The notes: generated by a model not told the origin, from the letters alone. DNA of 64,000 nt from Chytridium lagenaria (GCA_025449115.1 JAHLKC010000154.1:27680-91679); one strand, 5' to 3'. Numbered from the stretch's first letter, positions 23,501-35,558 are shown. A program made the numbers and translations.

Positions 23501-26500
23501 CGCAGCTGCAGCAGCGGCAAAGGTTGCGGCCGTGACAAATGTATTAGCGCAAGCAGAGGCTGCTATGCGGGCGGCGCAGGATCGTGCTTCTCAAAGAGCT
23601 GCTGTGATTTCTGGAACTTCTGCATTTTCTCCGTCAGCATACACATCTGCTACCTCGCCTATATTGAAATCGCCGCCGATGTCTCATGCCGTGATGAACG
23701 CTGCAGCTCCCTCTGTAGCAAGTCCCTTCGGCGCGTTCAACACTTCCGCCCCGAAAGCCGAAGCTCCTCCAGCATCCATGTTCAATGCATCACCTGCTTC
23801 TCCAGTCAAGCCTCCCATCGACGCATTCGCATCAATCCCAACGCCGCCCGCTCCCAAAGACTTTAACCCCTTTGGAACTTTCGAAAAGCCAGCTCCCGCC
23901 ATATCAACCGCTCCCGAAAATGAATACGAAAAGATGATGCGTAAGTTTAAAGAAGAGGAAGCCCTCCTCGGACTTAACCTTGACGCCTCTACCGACATTT
24001 CGTCCGCCCAGCGATTTCTGAGCAATCCTGGCCCGGCGATGTCGCAGGCCACCTCCATGCGTGCGGCTGCGCCTCCTTCGTCACATCCCGCGCCTTCTAA
24101 ACCTCTTGGTCGAGAGGGTGATGGTATCGTGGACGTTGCGGGGGGTGCGCGGTCGGCTATGGAGACTATTAGGATGAGGGAACGCGAGGCTATGGAGAAG
24201 GCGAGTGCGCAACCTGTCAAAAGGCCTCCACCTCCGCCTGTACCGAGGAGGGATGCTACGGCTTTGAAGGCGGCACCGCCTGTCCCGCCGCCAGCGAGGA
24301 AGGCTGCACCGGCTCCTCAACCGCCACCGCCGAAACCTGTCTCGGAATTGTCCGATCATGCTGGGAACCTTGCAGAGGCGGCGAAGAGGGCTAGGGAGGC
24401 CGCTGCGAAGTTATCGTTTGGTGGTACTCCTGCTGTTCCTGCCATTCCCGCGTCAAAGTCTACGCCTGCTGTTCCTTCGCTTTCGAGTCAGAGGGCGGCA
24501 GAACTTCCGGAAAGTAGTACTTCTGTGAAGGACTTTGCAAAGACATTCAATCCGTTCGCTGTGGCGCGAAAACCGCCGACGGAAAATGAGGAAACAACGT
24601 CCGCGCCGGTGGATGATGTTCCGTTACCTGCTGGAGGTCCTCCACCACCACCGCCGCCGCCACCGCCGTTGCTGCCGTCTGTTGCTGCCTCTATGAACGC
24701 AACACCGAGAGTGTCATCTTCAGTACCGATACCTCCTGCACCGGTCGCTCCGTTTGCCCCAGTTAGCCCAGTGGTGTTCGAGCCAATACCGGAACCGGTC
24801 GTCGAAGCACCAACCCCTCCAGCTCCATCAGGGTCTGCGCCTCCTCCTCCACCACCACCTCCTCCGATTCTCTTCTCCGTCTCCTCTGCACCTGCTACTC
24901 CCAGACCAAGCGACGTCACAAAGGTTGTGCTGAGACCGCCTTCCCCATCCCCCCCAAAACCTCAATCGGTAGACGATCACTTAAAACAGGCATTGCTGCA
25001 ACGTCGAAAGTTCCACTCGGATTCGGATTCAGAAGATGATGATGATTGGGGGTCGACTGATGTGTTGAAGAAGAAGGCTTCGAGAGACTTGTTGGGTGCT
25101 GCTTCGGTTCCTCCGCCCGCTCCTTTTGCAGCGCCTTTTAGTGCTGTAGAGAGTGAGGCTCCCGCTGCTCCTCCTGCTGGGGGACCGCCGCCTCCACCTC
25201 CGCCTCCACCACCAGGCATTGCACCTCCAGTGCAGAAGTTCGAGAGAGGAGCATCTGCTACAGAAGTTACGAATGATACACCTAAGAAGAAGCCAAGTCC
25301 TGCTGACGTTGGCGCGCAAGGGCCCAACTTGTTCAGCCTTGCCGCCATTTCAGCGGGTGCTGCAGGGTTGAAGCCAACTGGTGCCAGAAAGTCAGCAGTT
25401 GAGCAAAAACCTCTCGAACCTCCTGTTATAGCGAAAACACCGTCAGCGAGGAAACAACCTCCTCCGCCTCCACCTTCACATAAAAGAGCGGCTGCGCCGT
25501 CTCCAGCTCCAACCCCACTCGCTGTGCCCGCTCCGGATACGCGTAAATCGGAGGACGGATGGGAGGTTGTGGACCGTGATGATGCGTTCAAGACAACGTC
25601 CAACTCGACACCCACGGGCGTTATTTCTCTTGCATCTTCTGCTGCATCGGCGAACTCTACATCTCTTCTTGACGAGCCCGCTCCTGCAAGTGTCTCGGAA
25701 TGGAACCCGTTTAAACCGGGGGGTATTGCTGATAAGGCGGCGAATCGGAAGAGTGTTGTGGAGACAGACTTTTTTGGGGATGCGTTTGCGGGCGTTGTGC
25801 CGCTTGCGGGTGATGGGGAAGGGAAGAAGGAGTTGAATCGGATGAGTGTGGCATCGGATATTTTTTCGGATGCGAGGGCGTTTGGGGTCACATCGCCGTC
25901 GCTGGAGAATCGTGAGTGTATTTTGTTATTTTTTTTCTTTTGTAGGAATCGGTTTGGTTTGCTAATGGGTTTTGTGTTGTTTGTGTTTTTAGCGTTCCCG
26001 ACGACACCGAAAATGGACTATACACCCTTCACTCAACCGTCGCCGGTTACCGCCGAAGTCTTTGCACCAGCCGTGCCAGAACCCGTCGCCCCACCACCTG
26101 AACCCGAGACTCCTGTCGTTCTATACCACGTTAAAGCGCTCTTCCAATTTACCGCTGGTCGTGAAGACGATATGAGCCTTGAAGCCGATGATGTCATCGA
26201 AGTGGAAAAGGAAGACGGAGACTGGATGTATGGAGCAAAAGGAGGTGAACGTGGCTGGTTCCCCCAAAACTTTGTTGAGAAATTCGATCCCAACGTCATC
26301 GCAGAACCTGAACTCGAACCTGAACCCGCTGTTGTTGAAGCTGAAACTGTGTTATTCCGCGCTGAAGCCATGTACGATTACGATGCACAGCGTGATGATG
26401 AGGTGACGATCAAGACGGGGGATTTCGTTGATGTCTATAGGAAGGATGGGGATTGGTGGGAGGTGGTAAATGGGGAGAGCCGGGGAGTTGTGCCTAGGAT

Positions 26501-28053
26501 TTATTTGAAGGAGGTTGAAGATGCGCCACCGCTTGTACCGATTAAGGCGAGGCATGAGTACCTTGCGGTTGGGGGTGTACCGCAGATGAGGGTTGGGAGT
26601 GAGTATAGCATTGCTTCGCAGCCTGTTGTGGATGCAGACTTTGGGAATATCGGGATGGCGAGGGAGGGCAGTGGAGCGCATTCTGCACGCGGGGTAAGGC
26701 TTATTCTTTAGAAACTCATTTAACTTTTTTTTCAAAAAGTCCGTCGCAGGTCAACATTGGGTTTCCGTTGTCGCTCAGAATGATTTTGAGAGGCTGACGT
26801 TGGATGAGAGGAAGCGCCAGGAATCGATATTCGAGCTTATTCAGACTGAGCAATCGTATGTGCGGGATCTTCAGATTATCTTTGAGGTTTGTGTGAGCCA
26901 CTGTCATTTGATTTCTGACGATGGCGCATAAAGGTGTTTTACCAGCCCATCACCCAACTGCTCTCCAAGCAGGACGTGGACACGATTTTCTCCAATCTTG
27001 AAGACATTTTAATGACCAATACGATTATTTTGTCGGATTGGGAGGAAGCGCAGAAGCAGTCTGATTATGTGATTATGAATATCGGGACGCTCTTTGAACG
27101 CAATGTGAGGATTGTGGTTGATGGTAGAATGTTTGTTCTGATTGTAGTTTTTAGGCACTTGCTTTGGATTGTTATAAGATTTATTGCTCAAATCTTATGG
27201 TTGCTTCAAAGCTTTTGCAAAAAAGACGGCAGGAGAGTGAAAAGTTGCAAGATTTCTTGAAGGTATCTTTTATGTTGCAAACGCTTTTCTAATCTTTCGG
27301 ATAGAATTGCCAAAGGAATGCACAGTGCCGTTCTTTGGATCTTTCGTCATTCCTCTTGCAACCGATGCAACGCGTGACCCGTTACACGCTCATTTTCAAG
27401 CAGATATTAAATTACACGCCTCAAGGACATCCTGAACACGCAGCTGTAGTTCGTGCAGCTCAAGTTGCTGACCGGATGGCAACCCTTGTCAACATGGCTG
27501 CAAGAGAGCAGGAAAGCAAAGAGAAGATTGAGGCTCTCATTGCTCAGATTGACTTTGATGCGTCGTCGGAGTTTGTAAGTTTATTGCCTTAATATCGTTT
27601 AGTTTATTTACTTGGGATATAGGGAAGGATTGATTTGTTGGGACCTACACGATTTGGCTCTGCGAGGCTCTATGTGTTTGATAGCGCACTGAGTAAAGCC
27701 AAGAGTGGACGAAAATTACATGGGTATATATTTACGGATATGATTTTGTTGCTTCAGCAGCAAAAGAATTTGGGGGTATTTAATGATGCAAAGCCAATGT
27801 ATACTCTGTACCATGCTGTAAGTAACCTTGGCTTTACCAGTGTCAAAGTCTAATTTTTTTCTCACAGCCTATTCCTGTGGATCAATGCACGGTTCGTGAT
27901 GCCCCACGATCGAGTGGTGTAGATGAATGCACGTTCCAGATTGTGGCACCTGGAGATATCATTACGGTGAAGGCGCCGAGTGCGTCAGTTAAGGCAAAAT
28001 GGCTGTCGAACCATGACACAGCTTTGGCGAACTTTCTCGCGTATTCGCGATGA
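20598..28053 (+). CDS. Pan1/intersectin-like endocytic scaffold with EH, SH3 and DH-PH domains
   Basis: Very large gene, about 2,250 residues after removing roughly a dozen short introns. Order: Gln-rich N-terminus (poly-Q from 20661); EH domain 1 (about 21206-21560, SQDDLARVW then [14 protein letters not shown]); EH domain 2 (about 21880-22210, [32 protein letters not shown]); coiled coil (about 22420-22780); a long Pro-rich region with several PPPPPPPP runs; two SH3 domains (about 26110-26280, 26350-26510); a DH Rho-GEF domain (about 26800-27560, [28 protein letters not shown]); and a PH-like tail. EH pairs bind NPF motifs in clathrin-mediated endocytosis, and DH-PH activates Rho/Cdc42 GTPases. 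Four internal NPF motifs lie at 23331, 23865, 24549 and 25704. One frame change is needed near 22220, between EH2 and the linker [11 protein letters not shown]. Confidence 0.9.
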
Positions 28054-28465
28054 TTTTAATCTTTGATGTTTATTTTCGTGTCTTTTGATTGTTTGACCTT
28101 ATATATTGTCTTTTCTTTGTGCTTTTTTGGACCTCTTGTTTTGCTCTGCGCTAATGCTTTGATGGTGATTTTTCTTTCTTTTTTTTTTCTATAAAAAACT
28201 GAATCTTTTTCTTGAGGGTTGGAAAATAAAGATGAAGGGGGTTTTATTTGAACATATACGCGTAGATTTCGCTTTGCAAAAACTTGGTGATATTTATTTC
28301 GGACAATTTGGTTTGTCACTGGATTCCATCGAGTCATGTTGCATCGGCAACGTGCTTTGACTCATTCAGAAAATGTATAAAGGGCGCAGGGTGGATGGGT
28401 GGATGATGACCTTACTTTCCTCTCTCTCCTCAGGTGTCGTGGGATCAATAGACTCTTGCTAGAAA
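28054..28465. other. Intergenic spacer
   Basis: About 410 bp of T-rich sequence between two same-strand genes. It should hold the 3' end of the intersectin-like gene and the promoter of the LRR gene. Nothing else is visible. Confidence 0.5.
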
Positions 28466-30631
28466 ATGGACAGCGCTGGCATCTCCATCTCCTTCGATCC
28501 GTCAACCTCCTCCTCTTCATCACTGCAACAGACACCATCCACCCAACCTTCATCCGAAAATAAAACGTCACCACGGAACACGTTGCCTCTGTACATATTC
28601 ACCTCTATTGCTATTCTTCCGGGTTTTTTAAGGGGCTGTTCGTCGTCATTGCATGCTTCCATCAGTGATTTTTGCAACATCTCCATGCAACTCCACAATC
28701 GGTCAGCTACTTGGATTCGTCTCGTGTCAAACTCTGCCTTCTCCGGTTACGATTTTCTACGTTCTAGGGTCGTGGAAGCAGTGCACAATCGGATACACTG
28801 GAACGCGGTTGTGCCCTTTGATGGCGGTCTCCTAGAATTCATGAACCGGTCCTTGACGAGAACTTACCATCAAGTACATTCCTATATGCCCGGATTATTG
28901 TCTCTAACTTTAAACGGAAGCATATTGTCGCGGATTTGGGAAAGAAAGGTCTCTGGCGTCCAGGAAGTTGAACTTGTTGATGCAGGACAGCAGGAAGGAG
29001 GAATCTCTCGGGAGATAATAGAGGAAAACGTTACCGGAGACATTGATATCGTTGATTACATTATCGAAAGGCCTGCATCACCGCCACCACCATGCCCGTC
29101 ATCGCCATCGCCATCTCTCTTAAAAAATATCATTACCATGCCAACCATCATCGAGGAAGAAGAACCCAAAGACATTGTCGAACGTATGCATTCATATATT
29201 TTGCTTATCAAACCTCACACTTTCTTTAGCTTCATCACCCTCATCCCCCGAAAACACCGTCTCCGATTTACTTTCAAGCGAAACCGCGTACGACAGCAGT
29301 TCCAGGAAATCCGCTTCCATCATCTCTCTTTTTGACAAAGAACCCAAACGGCATCGCGTCACTGACGTATGTATGCTCTCCTACCTCCTCTCACACTGGG
29401 ACAAGTTCTGTAACTATGTCGACAATGACGGGATTTCAGTCACTCCGCATCTCAAGCTTCGCTTTAGCGTTGACGATCTGTCTTGGACGTATTCTGGGAC
29501 CACGTTTGCATTTGATCGAGATTTAGTGAACGATTCTCTTGTTGAAATCATTCTTTCAAACGAGAGGAGTGTCTTTAGCACGATACCGAGCAATATTGAT
29601 GACTTTTGTGACTTGCGGTATTTGGACTTATCCAATTGCGGGCTTTCTGGGAGTATTGTGTCAACAATTGGAAACCTTGAGCACTTGGAGGTGTTGTAAG
29701 TCTCACGTTTCGATTTTTGTTGTCGCCTTGTAATGGCCCGTAACGATGTCGTTCTTCTGCAGGATTCTCTCTGAGAATAAGTTATCAGGCGAACTCCCGT
29801 CTGAGTTGGGGTATCTTTACCGTCTTCGAATGCTGTAAGAATCACCAAATCTAGTGAAGCTTACGTTTTAAATAGCGACGTGTCAACGAATATGCTCACG
29901 GGAACACTTCCACGCTCGCTTGGCCATCTTTCAAAGCTTCAGTTCTTGTAAGTCTTGTCGATGTTGCTCTAATAAGTGTATCCCTCGCTCACACATTTTC
30001 TTAGAGACGTATCTCACAATCGCATTGAAGGCGTCATCCCACATGAATATGGTCATCTTCATGCTTTGCGGACGTTGAACCTTCGTAACAACCGAATTGA
30101 GGGGGTGATTTCAGCATCTTTGAAGAATCTTCAATCTGTACGTGAGATTGAGTTGGCGGATAATATGCTTGTCGGCTTAATACCAATGGAGTTGGGATTT
30201 CTTGAGCACCTTACAACACTGTGAGATCTCTAGCATTGTGTATATCTGCTAATCATTTTTGTTTATAGGGACCTTACGTCGAACCAACTCACTGGGCGAG
30301 TTCCTGTCGAGTTGGCCCATTTAGAGGGATTGTAAGTATTAGATACATTATTTTTAGACTTATTGGCAGTATTTATTGACAGTTTACTTTGTTTTGCAGG
30401 AGGATAAAAGGCAACAAAATCAAAAATATGCTTTCCTTCCGCCTTCGTCGTGCCCTTTCCACAGGCCATCTCCCTTCCGACCAAAACCTTCAAACCACTA
30501 ACGTCACAACCAAGACTAACACCAATAACACCAGCAGCAGCATCGTCACGACCGCCGGTTTAGAGGAATCCAAACTCGCAAAGTTCCTCCATCGACGCCG
30601 GTCTCTCTTTCACAGTCCACCAACAAAATAA
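28466..30631 (+). CDS. Plant-type leucine-rich repeat protein
   Basis: Starts MDSAGISISFDPSTSSS. The first 230 residues are Ser/Pro-rich with an acidic stretch (IIEEEEPKDIVE) and one hydrophobic segment (PLYIFTSIAILPGFL). After an intron at about 29184-29230, the C-terminal half is a leucine-rich repeat domain of the 24-residue LxxLDLSxNxLSGxIPxxLGxL class: LRYLDLSNCGLSGSI, SENKLSGELPSELGYL, STNMLTGTLPRSLGHL, SHNRIEGVIPHEYGHL, NNRIEGVISASLKNL, DNMLVGLIPMELGFL and SNQLTGRVPVELAHL. It ends in a basic, Thr-rich tail. No kinase domain follows and there is no clear signal peptide, so an intracellular scaffold is as likely as a receptor. Five introns split the same Leu codon of the repeat (see findings). 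Confidence 0.82.
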
Positions 30632-30681
30632 ATAAAAGATCGTAATTGTCAACTTTCATAGAAGATTGTCAATCTTTGGTC

Positions 30682-33580
30682 ATGGCATCGTCAGCGCCAC
30701 AGTCCGACGAGCAGCGAGCGACGGATCATGGGCCAAGAGACGTTGGGGACGTTTCCGAAAAAGAATCTCGAATAGATCAACCTCAAAACCAGCAGGAAGA
30801 AGAGTATAATGTGTCTTTTATTATCGCGAAACTGGAGCAGCAGAGGGGTGGAAAGAAGAGAGCAACGTCAACGCCATCTCAAACGCCATCACAACCTTCG
30901 CCCGTCAAAGAGCCATCACCTGTCGCAGTACCTTCAAATGTTTCGATTGATCAAGTACCAACCCAACATCCACCTGTTAACCGTGCGGCAACAAGTCCTG
31001 CTCTCTTCAATATGAACACATCAACACCAACCACAACATCACCCTTACAACCAGTCCCTCCGCAACCAGATGGGTCAGGAAACCCTCACTTTGTCAAGAT
31101 AAACGGTAAATGGGTTGAGACGCCATCAGCCAAAGCCTTCTTCATGTCTGCGACGAGTATCATTGATGAGGAAATGTTGGGTGATATTCAAACTGTGCTC
31201 GCGACAGAATCAACGTCACAACCGGAAGACGAAAGCGAAAAGAAAGAGGAACCTGTACGTGAAACTGCACCGGTGAAGCCAACTGTTGGTAAAATGCGAT
31301 TACCCCAATCTAAACCATTCGTCCCGTCACAACAACCCAAAGCGGAAAGTACGGAACAAAAACAAGATTCTGCATCTACAACTACCCTGCAAAATGCGAC
31401 TGCTCAAAAGATGAAACTACCTCAACCCTCTAAAGCCTCACCAAAACCTTCATTACCTGAACCTTCGCAAGTTCAACAGCCTGAATTTGCCAAACCTCAA
31501 CACCCTGTCGTTGACACAAAGATAGCTCAAGCTTTGAACCCAGAGCCTAGCGCTAAACCTTCGGCCAGGAGCGTGAAGAAAGCGATTCCTGATGGTGACC
31601 TCCTCCTAGCAGAGTTAGACGCCGCTCTGCTAGAGACTGTCACGACCGTTTCCGCGAACCCCTCATCCTCCAAATCCCCTGCATGGTCGAATACCCCAAA
31701 CGACGTAAAGCCTTGGTTTGGCTCAACATTAAACTCATCATCAAACCAACACTCACAAAAGGAATCAACCCAGCCAGCCGTTTCAAATAAACCACCTGAT
31801 GGGTCTATCGCGCATCTATCTGCACAAGCTGCTATTTTAGCCGCATCTAAACCCCCTCAATCTACATCCGCAATAACAAAAGATGCTAGTATCCCTAAAC
31901 CCTCTTCCAAAAACTCTTCCACAACCGATCTTCACACAACATCACGCCCTTCCCGCATTCCAGCAACAGGTCCCTCCCCCTCCCACCCCTCTCTCCCTGA
32001 TATAAGCCCACGCACTCAAAAGGACATTGAAACCCTCGCCGACTCCATCGACGCGCTCATCCGCTCCAAATCCAAAGCCTCGTCTTCTTCATTCGACGGA
32101 CTCCAGCCGATCCAGTTTGAAGCAGGCAGTAGTGCCATGTTGGCGAGCACAGAGGCTGTGGAGGAAGAAGATGAATCGAGAGATGCGTTTGGGGAGGGTG
32201 CGTCGCCTGTTAGAGCGAGGGAGTCGAAGAAGAAACGATCAGGGGTAACGTGGTCGATGAAAAGTGTGGCGAAGAGTTTGAGGCAGTCGTTTGCGGGAGC
32301 GCCGGGGATGGATCAAATTGCGTTGGATTTGAATGAGGGGGACGGGGAGGAGAGTGAAAGTGGGGAAGAAGGTTTAAGCGAGGATGACTTGGAACTTGAA
32401 GACGAGGAAGATGTTGAGGAGAATTTAGTGGATGAGGTTCCTGTTGACACGCAATCTGCAAAAACTTCTGCAATGTCGCTACTTGCATCTCCTGCTAAAA
32501 CGTCTACGGTGTCGCTTATGTTACCGGCGTCAGCGAAAACATCGACAATGTCTTTGCTGCCGGCTGGAAAATTATCTTCCAGCCAGACAAGAAGCGCCTT
32601 TGACATTATGGTGAAGGAAGTAGAGGTATGTGTAGACCGTTTATATACTTCTGGGGACTAATTCGAAACCTTCAGCCTCATATTGAAATCCAAGGAACCG
32701 TGCACGGTCAAAGTTGCAAATTCCGAGTGGGAGATGGTCGAATTCATTGTATTGGGGAAAGAGGTGCCTATAACTTTCCATTTTTTCCCTCCCATCCTAA
32801 CATTTTGCTTAAAGATAAAACCGATGTCGACCAATTTCCCTTTGAGTTTTACAGAATTCTCGCATGCAAAGAAGACGGCCCCAAATCCATCCTAACTGGC
32901 ATATCATCCAAAAAGTCTAAAATCACCTCCATCTCCATCGACTTCCCAGACACAAAAACCGCTCTCCTATGGTCAAAAAATGTTACGCGAATCGTTACAA
33001 AAGGTACACCAACCCCACTTAGCTTACTCTGACGTCAAAAGATCATCCCGAAAGCCTCTTTAACAAACGTGCCGTCGTTATCCTTGATGAACGGGAACCT
33101 ACAAAAGTAACACGCGATGCGTTTCAAAAAGACATTCTCCCAATTATGCAGGCTTCAGGGAAAGAGTTTGAGGTTCATACGTTGCCATTTACGGCGGTGG
33201 ATCTTGGGAAACTGTTTTCGAAGATAGGGGTTGAGAAAATTAATGTTGTTGCTTGCATTTCGTCGAGACCGCGGTCGAAAGATGTGGATGATATTCTTGC
33301 GGAGATGGCGAGCAAGGCGACAGGTAAAGATTTCTTGCCTCATTGTGAAGCTTATTTTAATTTTGGAATAGGTGGAATGGACAAGTTTAAAGTGCTCCAT
33401 AATATCTCTGAACCGCTCGACATTGGTTTGGCTTTAGTGAAAGGTATGTTATGCGTAAAGGTTCATGTTTTAAACGGAATTTGTAGAACCCTGAATGAAT
33501 GGCAACTGTGCGTGTTGAACACTCAAGTCACCAAAAATGAAAAGAAGTCCAAGTTTTTCTCCATGCTTAAATCGAAATAA
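30682..33580 (+). CDS. Disordered protein with C-terminal folded region, possibly a degenerate lipid-kinase fold
   Basis: Start chosen at MASSAPQSDEQRATD, only 50 bp after the LRR stop codon. Residues 1-620 are mostly Pro/Ser/Thr/Gln-rich; short ordered-looking blocks are NPHFVKINGKWVETPSAKAF and LLLAELDAALLE. An acidic run (about 32340-32430) is followed by three near repeats of AKTSxxSLL. After an intron at about 32625-32675 the protein appears folded: HIEIQGTVHGQSCKFRVGDG and FEFYRILACKED resemble a PH-like domain. Then RAVVILDEREPTKVT and ILPIMQASGKEFEVHTL resemble the first strand and helix of diacylglycerol/sphingosine kinases, but without the usual NPxSG and SGDG motifs. I do not recognise the family; the kinase-like reading is weak. 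Confidence 0.6.
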
Positions 33581-34123
33581 TCTGATGCGTACACTAATTT
33601 CACTTTTCATTCGTATAAATCAACTGTGTTTTCCTATAAATATATCCTCAGCCGTTGATTCTTAGTTTGCCGTTTTGTATAGGATCTGCAAGAACTGCTA
33701 ATTTGTTTCCTCATGTTTCCAAGGGAGAATCTTGTGCCAACATCGACTCCCAGCAGAAACTAAAAGTAGACACGCGTCCGAATGTAATGGTTCTCACGTT
33801 AATCTTGGTAATCAAAGACCCGTCCAAACTTTTTGGCCATTGCATCTATGCGCCAGGATTGACGAGGATTTTCGTAAGCCTGGATTGAGAAAGGAGGCCG
33901 TCCTAATCGCATTCATTGCGTTTGTTAGTGATCCGGCGACAAAGGAGTTGGGCTAGGTGTTGAACTGTGCTTGCGTCTTGGCTTGAGGGTAGGTGATTGT
34001 GAGAAGGTGGCGGATGATGCTAATACAGCTTCAACGTTAGGTAGTAGCTTGATAGTATAATCGTACTGGGACTGCGACTTCGGCACTTGGATCGTCTTTT
34101 ATTCTCATCTGTAAGGAGCTCAA
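33581..34123. other. Intergenic, no supported gene
   Basis: 540 bp between same-strand genes. Overlapping plus-strand frames of 74-77 codons at 33655-33956 have no ATG context or recognisable domain and are left uncalled. Confidence 0.5.
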
Positions 34124-35307
34124 ATGTCTTCGATACGGGGCGGTAGCGAACGCCCAACTGTCACCATCAGAGTCAACGAAGATGCGGACCCTCAGGCTGC
34201 GACCGGCCACTACCTCAACTTCCGGAAGCGCATCTCAAACCCAGTCCGTGGCGGATGGAAACCTAAGGCGGCGACTGGCTCTCTCAAGGGCTGCTCAAAT
34301 GACAATGAGAGATATTGCCAACGCGTCACGAATGTAAAATCAAACACTCATTCATTTTCCCACATGTTCACTCAACATTATTCGTTTCTCGTCACCAGCC
34401 CACAGGCACGGACCTATGCTGGTATTCCGCAATTTGAGTACTCGTGGAACCAATGGCGGACACAGGTGACGGCGAGCGCAGTGGCAAATGCGGAACTTGC
34501 ACATGCAGCGGCGACAGCGACGACAAATGCAGCCCCGTCAAACTCTGTGTCGGTTCACCCATCATTTAGAACAAAGACTGTGTGCAGGCTTCAGTGCAAG
34601 TTTTGCATACAGCCAATTTGTAAAAGAGGGATGAAAGCTATCTTGCTTGCGGACACTAGGGTGAGAAATTCTCGACATAAATATTGATGTGTTTTTTTAA
34701 CTCTCTGGATCTTTTGTGCCACTGTAGGTTGAACTCTATAGCACCGATGAGGTTCCTGCTGGGTAAGACATTTGTTTGAGGATGATGTAGAAACATTCTG
34801 ATTCCCTTCAATCTGTATAGGCGGGTACAATTGGTCGCAGAGGATTATCTTACACGTAACTGTCATTGCAGGATTAGAGATGTAGCTTGCCTTGGATGGT
34901 AATTACATTTTTCCGTCTATCATCTCTAACGCAATTCGTACTTTCGATTAATATCCGAAAACAATCTTCTAACACAACAGCGGAAATGTAAGATGGTTTC
35001 CCCGCTTTCTTTAAAACCTTACCATGCTTTAATTATGTGGCGATATCTAACAATATTGAAAAGGTCATCGGATACCACGTGACGCAACCATGCGATGTAT
35101 GCATGAGCGCCTGCAACAACGGTCATTTCTGGATGTTCCACGACGACTCCGTCACTGCTTCAGAAAGAACCGATGGTTGGTATTTGTTTGTTTTGCTTAA
35201 ACTGATAGTAATTTAATGAAGGGAGCAAGGTGTTGCTGTGGTCGCAGCTCCCTTACTACGACAAGGAGAAGAAAGCCTCGAAGAATGTTGAGAAAGTGTG
35301 CCGTTGA
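34124..35307 (+). CDS. FAM72 family protein
   Basis: Recognisable homolog of animal FAM72, a small Cys-rich family (human FAM72A acts on uracil-DNA glycosylase UNG2). Matching blocks are CKFC, KRGMKAILLADTRVELYSTD, NCHCRIRDVACLGCGN, VIGYHVTQPCDVCMSACNN, GHFWMFH and VLLWSQLP. The cysteines come as CxxC-type pairs, consistent with zinc binding. The N-terminal 145 residues are unique and end in an Ala/Thr-rich linker. Introns were placed at about 34661-34727, 34763-34820, 34900-34980, 34988-35062 and 35176-35221 (46 nt); joined across them the family motifs stay in frame, so the gene looks intact. A DNA-repair role here would be inference from the animal protein. Confidence 0.88.
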
Positions 35308-35558
35308 TGACGAGGTGCCCGTATGGCATCGCGTCAAGTTATTCCCCGTTTCCTTTCCTCTCGACGTCTTTAACCTTACTTAATATCAAAGACCAAAGAA
35401 TAGTGTATTTAACCCAACTAATAACAAAATGGATATGAAAACACGTAAAGCTACAACTCAGTGCGTCAGTTTAGAAGTTCAGGAGGACGTGGTTTTCAGC
35501 AGGTATGAGCATCAAACCCAAAAAACAGCCGGTTCAGCAGTTGCACAAGAAATCACAC

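Noticed and set aside
24488..25891. Long minus-strand ORFs opposite the Pro-rich region of the intersectin-like gene
   Set aside because: They are poly-Gly translations antisense to polyproline codons and carry no own motifs.
33655..33956. Short plus-strand ORFs considered as a gene between 33.6 and 34.0 kb
   Set aside because: Two overlapping frames, no recognisable motif, no clear start or introns.
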